Both the position numbers and the translations under genes were made by a program. DNA of 64,000 nt from Strigamia acuminata. Its lineage: Eukaryota > Arthropoda > Chilopoda > Geophilomorpha > Linotaeniidae. Below are positions 62,172 to 64,000 of the stretch, in pieces. The stretch lies in NCBI GenBank assembly GCA_949358305.1, contig OX442314.1:53949369-54013368 (forward strand). The letters are read 5' to 3'. Positions within the stretch are counted from its first letter, which is position 1. Each line of letters starts with the position of its first letter. The notes under the pieces are model-generated. The model was not told where the DNA came from. It searched no databases and saw only the letters and a list, made by a program, of their open reading frames with translations.

Positions 62172-62761
62172 CTGAGTGTTTGGATGCCATGTGGTCAGGG
62201 AGAGCCACTGGACGCTGGACGCAACACACAAGATAAGAATACAACAAAAGACACAAGAACCACCAGATAGTTTTGGTATTGGCTTTATTGTAGTCTAGGG
62301 TTATCATGGGTGTCTTACAGTGCATTTCCTAATGCAATGGCTACTGCAGCCATTCCTAATCAGACCGCGTGTCACAGCAATCATTGGGTCGCATGACACG
62401 TTAGGCGAAGTTGCGTTTCGGCCACGCCGCCGTAACGTTATTGAGAACTTAAACCTCAGGTTCCGGTGGGCGGTTCCGGTGGGCGACAGAGTCGCCATGC
62501 CGATTGATTGGATCGCTATCACAGTCAGTTTGGATGAGCAATCGCAATGCGACGGTTTGCATTGCTGGCTAGAAAAACAACTCTGTGCGCCGCTGCAGGT
62601 CCCACCCACTTCCGGGGCCCGATACCACCAATCAAGGGCCCGCAGCTCCATCTGGTTGCGAAGGACCGCAACAGGCGCGCGAGAGACATGAGAGGTGCGA
62701 GAACTGCTTCAAGTGCATTGTCGTTGCAGTGCAGTGATCAGCCTGCGGGGGCAGCTGGTCA
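62172..62761 (-). mobile_element. LTR of family C type, reverse orientation, in the 3' flank of Cys-rich gene 2
   Basis: On the minus strand it reads as a diverged LTR C, from GGTCA at 62761 to GAGTGTTTGGA near 62172. The duplicated 3' flank of the Cys-rich gene is interrupted here: the flank of gene 1 (to 58765) resumes after 62761 with TTTAAAGTCAACACAG. So the LTR arrived after the gene duplication. Internal parts are diverged or missing. Confidence 0.7.
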
Positions 62762-62914
62762 AAAAATTTAAAGTCAACACAGTACTTCAATATGATGCCA
62801 ATCCACTTTTTGTTAAATGTTTTTGTCACATGTTATGTTCTTGGAACGTGACCGCACTTGGACTCTCAGGTGCTGACACGTAAGAAAGCTATCACGTCAA
62901 TCAGGTAAGAAGTA

Positions 62915-63193
62915 ATGATGAGTGCCAGCCAAGATAATGTGGTTGGATGCAACTATTTGCCATACAGGTCCAAGAACAACTTGTGGGTCCCTCAACTGAC
63001 CAAGACATTTCACGCTTTTCCAGTGTATGGATTTATAGGGGTGACAAAGTACCTTTTGTCACAAGGACTAGACTTTGTGCTTAGTCATCGGTTTTTGCAA
63101 GATGCATTGGAGGAACATTTTGGAAGACACCGGCAATTGGGCTGCAGATCAGACAATCCAACTCTACAGTCGTTTGGGTATAAACGTAATTAA
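62915..63193 (+). pseudogene. Possible P-element/THAP9-type transposase C-terminal fragment
   Basis: The 92-codon ORF contains LSHRFLQDALEEHFGRHRQL followed by CRSDNPTLQSFGY. The pattern xxQDxLExxFGxxRxxGxxxDNPT resembles the end of the P-element-type transposase catalytic domain. It is too short to be functional. The assignment is from memory of the pattern and is uncertain. Confidence 0.4.
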
Positions 63194-63479
63194 TCATTGT
63201 GTAAAGCAAGAGCCATAGTTAGGTAATTTTGCCAATGATGGATAATTCTACCTGCGATAAAAAACATTTTTTAGTCAGTGACGTAAAAAGTAATTTTTTA
63301 CTGATCAAAATCAAAAATTTACTACAATCGAAATTTCTTTAAAAAACTAAACAAAGAATAAAAATAAATTAAAATAGATATTTAAGTCATCTGAAATTTA
63401 TAAATTTGTGCCATTTTTGTTCAAATTGCATGGCGAATTAACAACCCAGAGTCAGCGATGAACGCGGTAGATTAATCAA
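63194..63479. other. Intergenic, no gene recognised
   Basis: Very AT-rich sequence, with nothing coding or repeated that I can recognise. Confidence 0.4.
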
Positions 63480-63597
63480 TGTGACCGCTTGACCACCCAC
63501 AGTGACCTGCATCACTCTACACACCACCCAGTGACCCTAAGGTCGTCCCCCCTTGCGGGGTGGACCGACCCAGCTAGGGAAGGAGGGAGCACAGGAT
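63480..63597 (+). mobile_element. LTR F fragment
   Basis: The first 118 bases match the start of the LTR at 60256 (TGTGACCGCTTGACCACCC...GGAGGGAGCACAGG) and then similarity stops. Its start confirms TGTGACCGC as the LTR F terminus. Confidence 0.55.
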
Positions 63598-64000
63598 GTA
63601 GCCCCTATGATTGTCATGAAAAGCGTGTGAAATCTAATTTACAGCAAATGGTATTTCCTGTTAGCACGAGGAGAATCCTCAGTCTGAACAAAAACTTGAA
63701 CCGGAAAACATCTCTAGAAAACACACTTGAAAAACCTTAAACATTTCTTGTTTGTTTTGAGATATTCACTTTATTTTGTTCTCATTGCTTGGAATAACAG
63801 CCAGTTAATGCCAGCTCAACAGATTATTGTCTTTTCCAAAAAGATAAGCTGTGTGAAGAAGCGGTTAGTGTCTTTTCCTAAAAAGACAGAGAATTTTCAA
63901 GTCTGTCACCGAGAAATGCGCTTTTCCGCTGTCGCATCCAATAAAAACCACATATCTCCAAATCTGCACCTTGTGATTTATTGAAAATTGGCCAGGGTGT
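63598..64000. other. Intergenic to window end
   Basis: No coding sequence or element is recognised. AAAAAGATA/AAAAAGACA phrases recur but do not form a clear repeat array. Confidence 0.4.

Overview
This is eukaryotic nuclear DNA, probably from an arthropod with small introns. The best evidence is a makorin gene with eight exons and mostly 56-84 bp introns, plus two small genes whose promoters each have TATAAAA exactly 30 bp upstream of an arthropod-type TCAGT initiator. Nearly everything before 51.4 kb is transposable element sequence, nested up to four deep. The species cannot be named from the sequence alone.

Layout. 1-8687 is the 3' part of a Ty3/gypsy LTR retrotransposon, family A copy 1 (end of gag, intact pol, ORF3, 3' LTR). 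8795-9820 is a fold-back transposon with two opposed tRNA-like Pol III promoters. 9.8-13.2 kb is mostly non-coding, with one possible orphan exon, a 651 bp TIR element and a reversed remnant of family C. 13259-24712 is one solo LTR (family E, target duplication AGTT) interrupted by a hAT element (8-bp duplication, CAGTGTTG ends). The hAT is interrupted by a TA-flanked MITE and a second fold-back, and the fold-back by a 5'-truncated Ty3/gypsy element (family B: pol, ORF3, 3' LTR). 26554-51385 is A copy 2, complete in outline (target duplication ACGT) but broken in gag and pol. A solo LTR (family D, duplication GGTT) splits its ORF3, and a whole 10.8 kb Ty3/gypsy element (family C, duplication TGAG) sits in its 3' LTR. 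Element C has intact gag, pol and ORF3, and its LTRs look identical, so it is young.

Host genes lie after 52.5 kb, first on the minus strand: makorin (52558-55997), with a 1.25 kb minisatellite in intron 4, and an intronless CstF-64 (CSTF2) homologue (56419-57933) whose C-terminal half is about 30 copies of a 7-residue repeat. On the plus strand follow two tandemly duplicated small Cys-rich genes (58382-58672 and 61804-62100), each with a 5'-UTR intron. Between and after them are a MITE, a Ty3/gypsy RT relic, LTR relics, a hAT transposase relic and a possible P-type transposase relic.

The most interesting signal is that three clearly different Ty3/gypsy families (A, B, C) each carry a third ORF between pol and the 3' LTR, where env sits in retroviruses. 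None of the three looks like an envelope. All three contain a compact CxxCxG...CxxCxG cysteine cluster resembling a short DnaJ-type zinc finger. Families A and C also have textbook -1 frameshift signals at the gag/pol junction (A_AAA_AAC and G_GGA_AAC, each followed by a stem), and their primer sites match tRNA-Gln (A) and tRNA-Pro (C).
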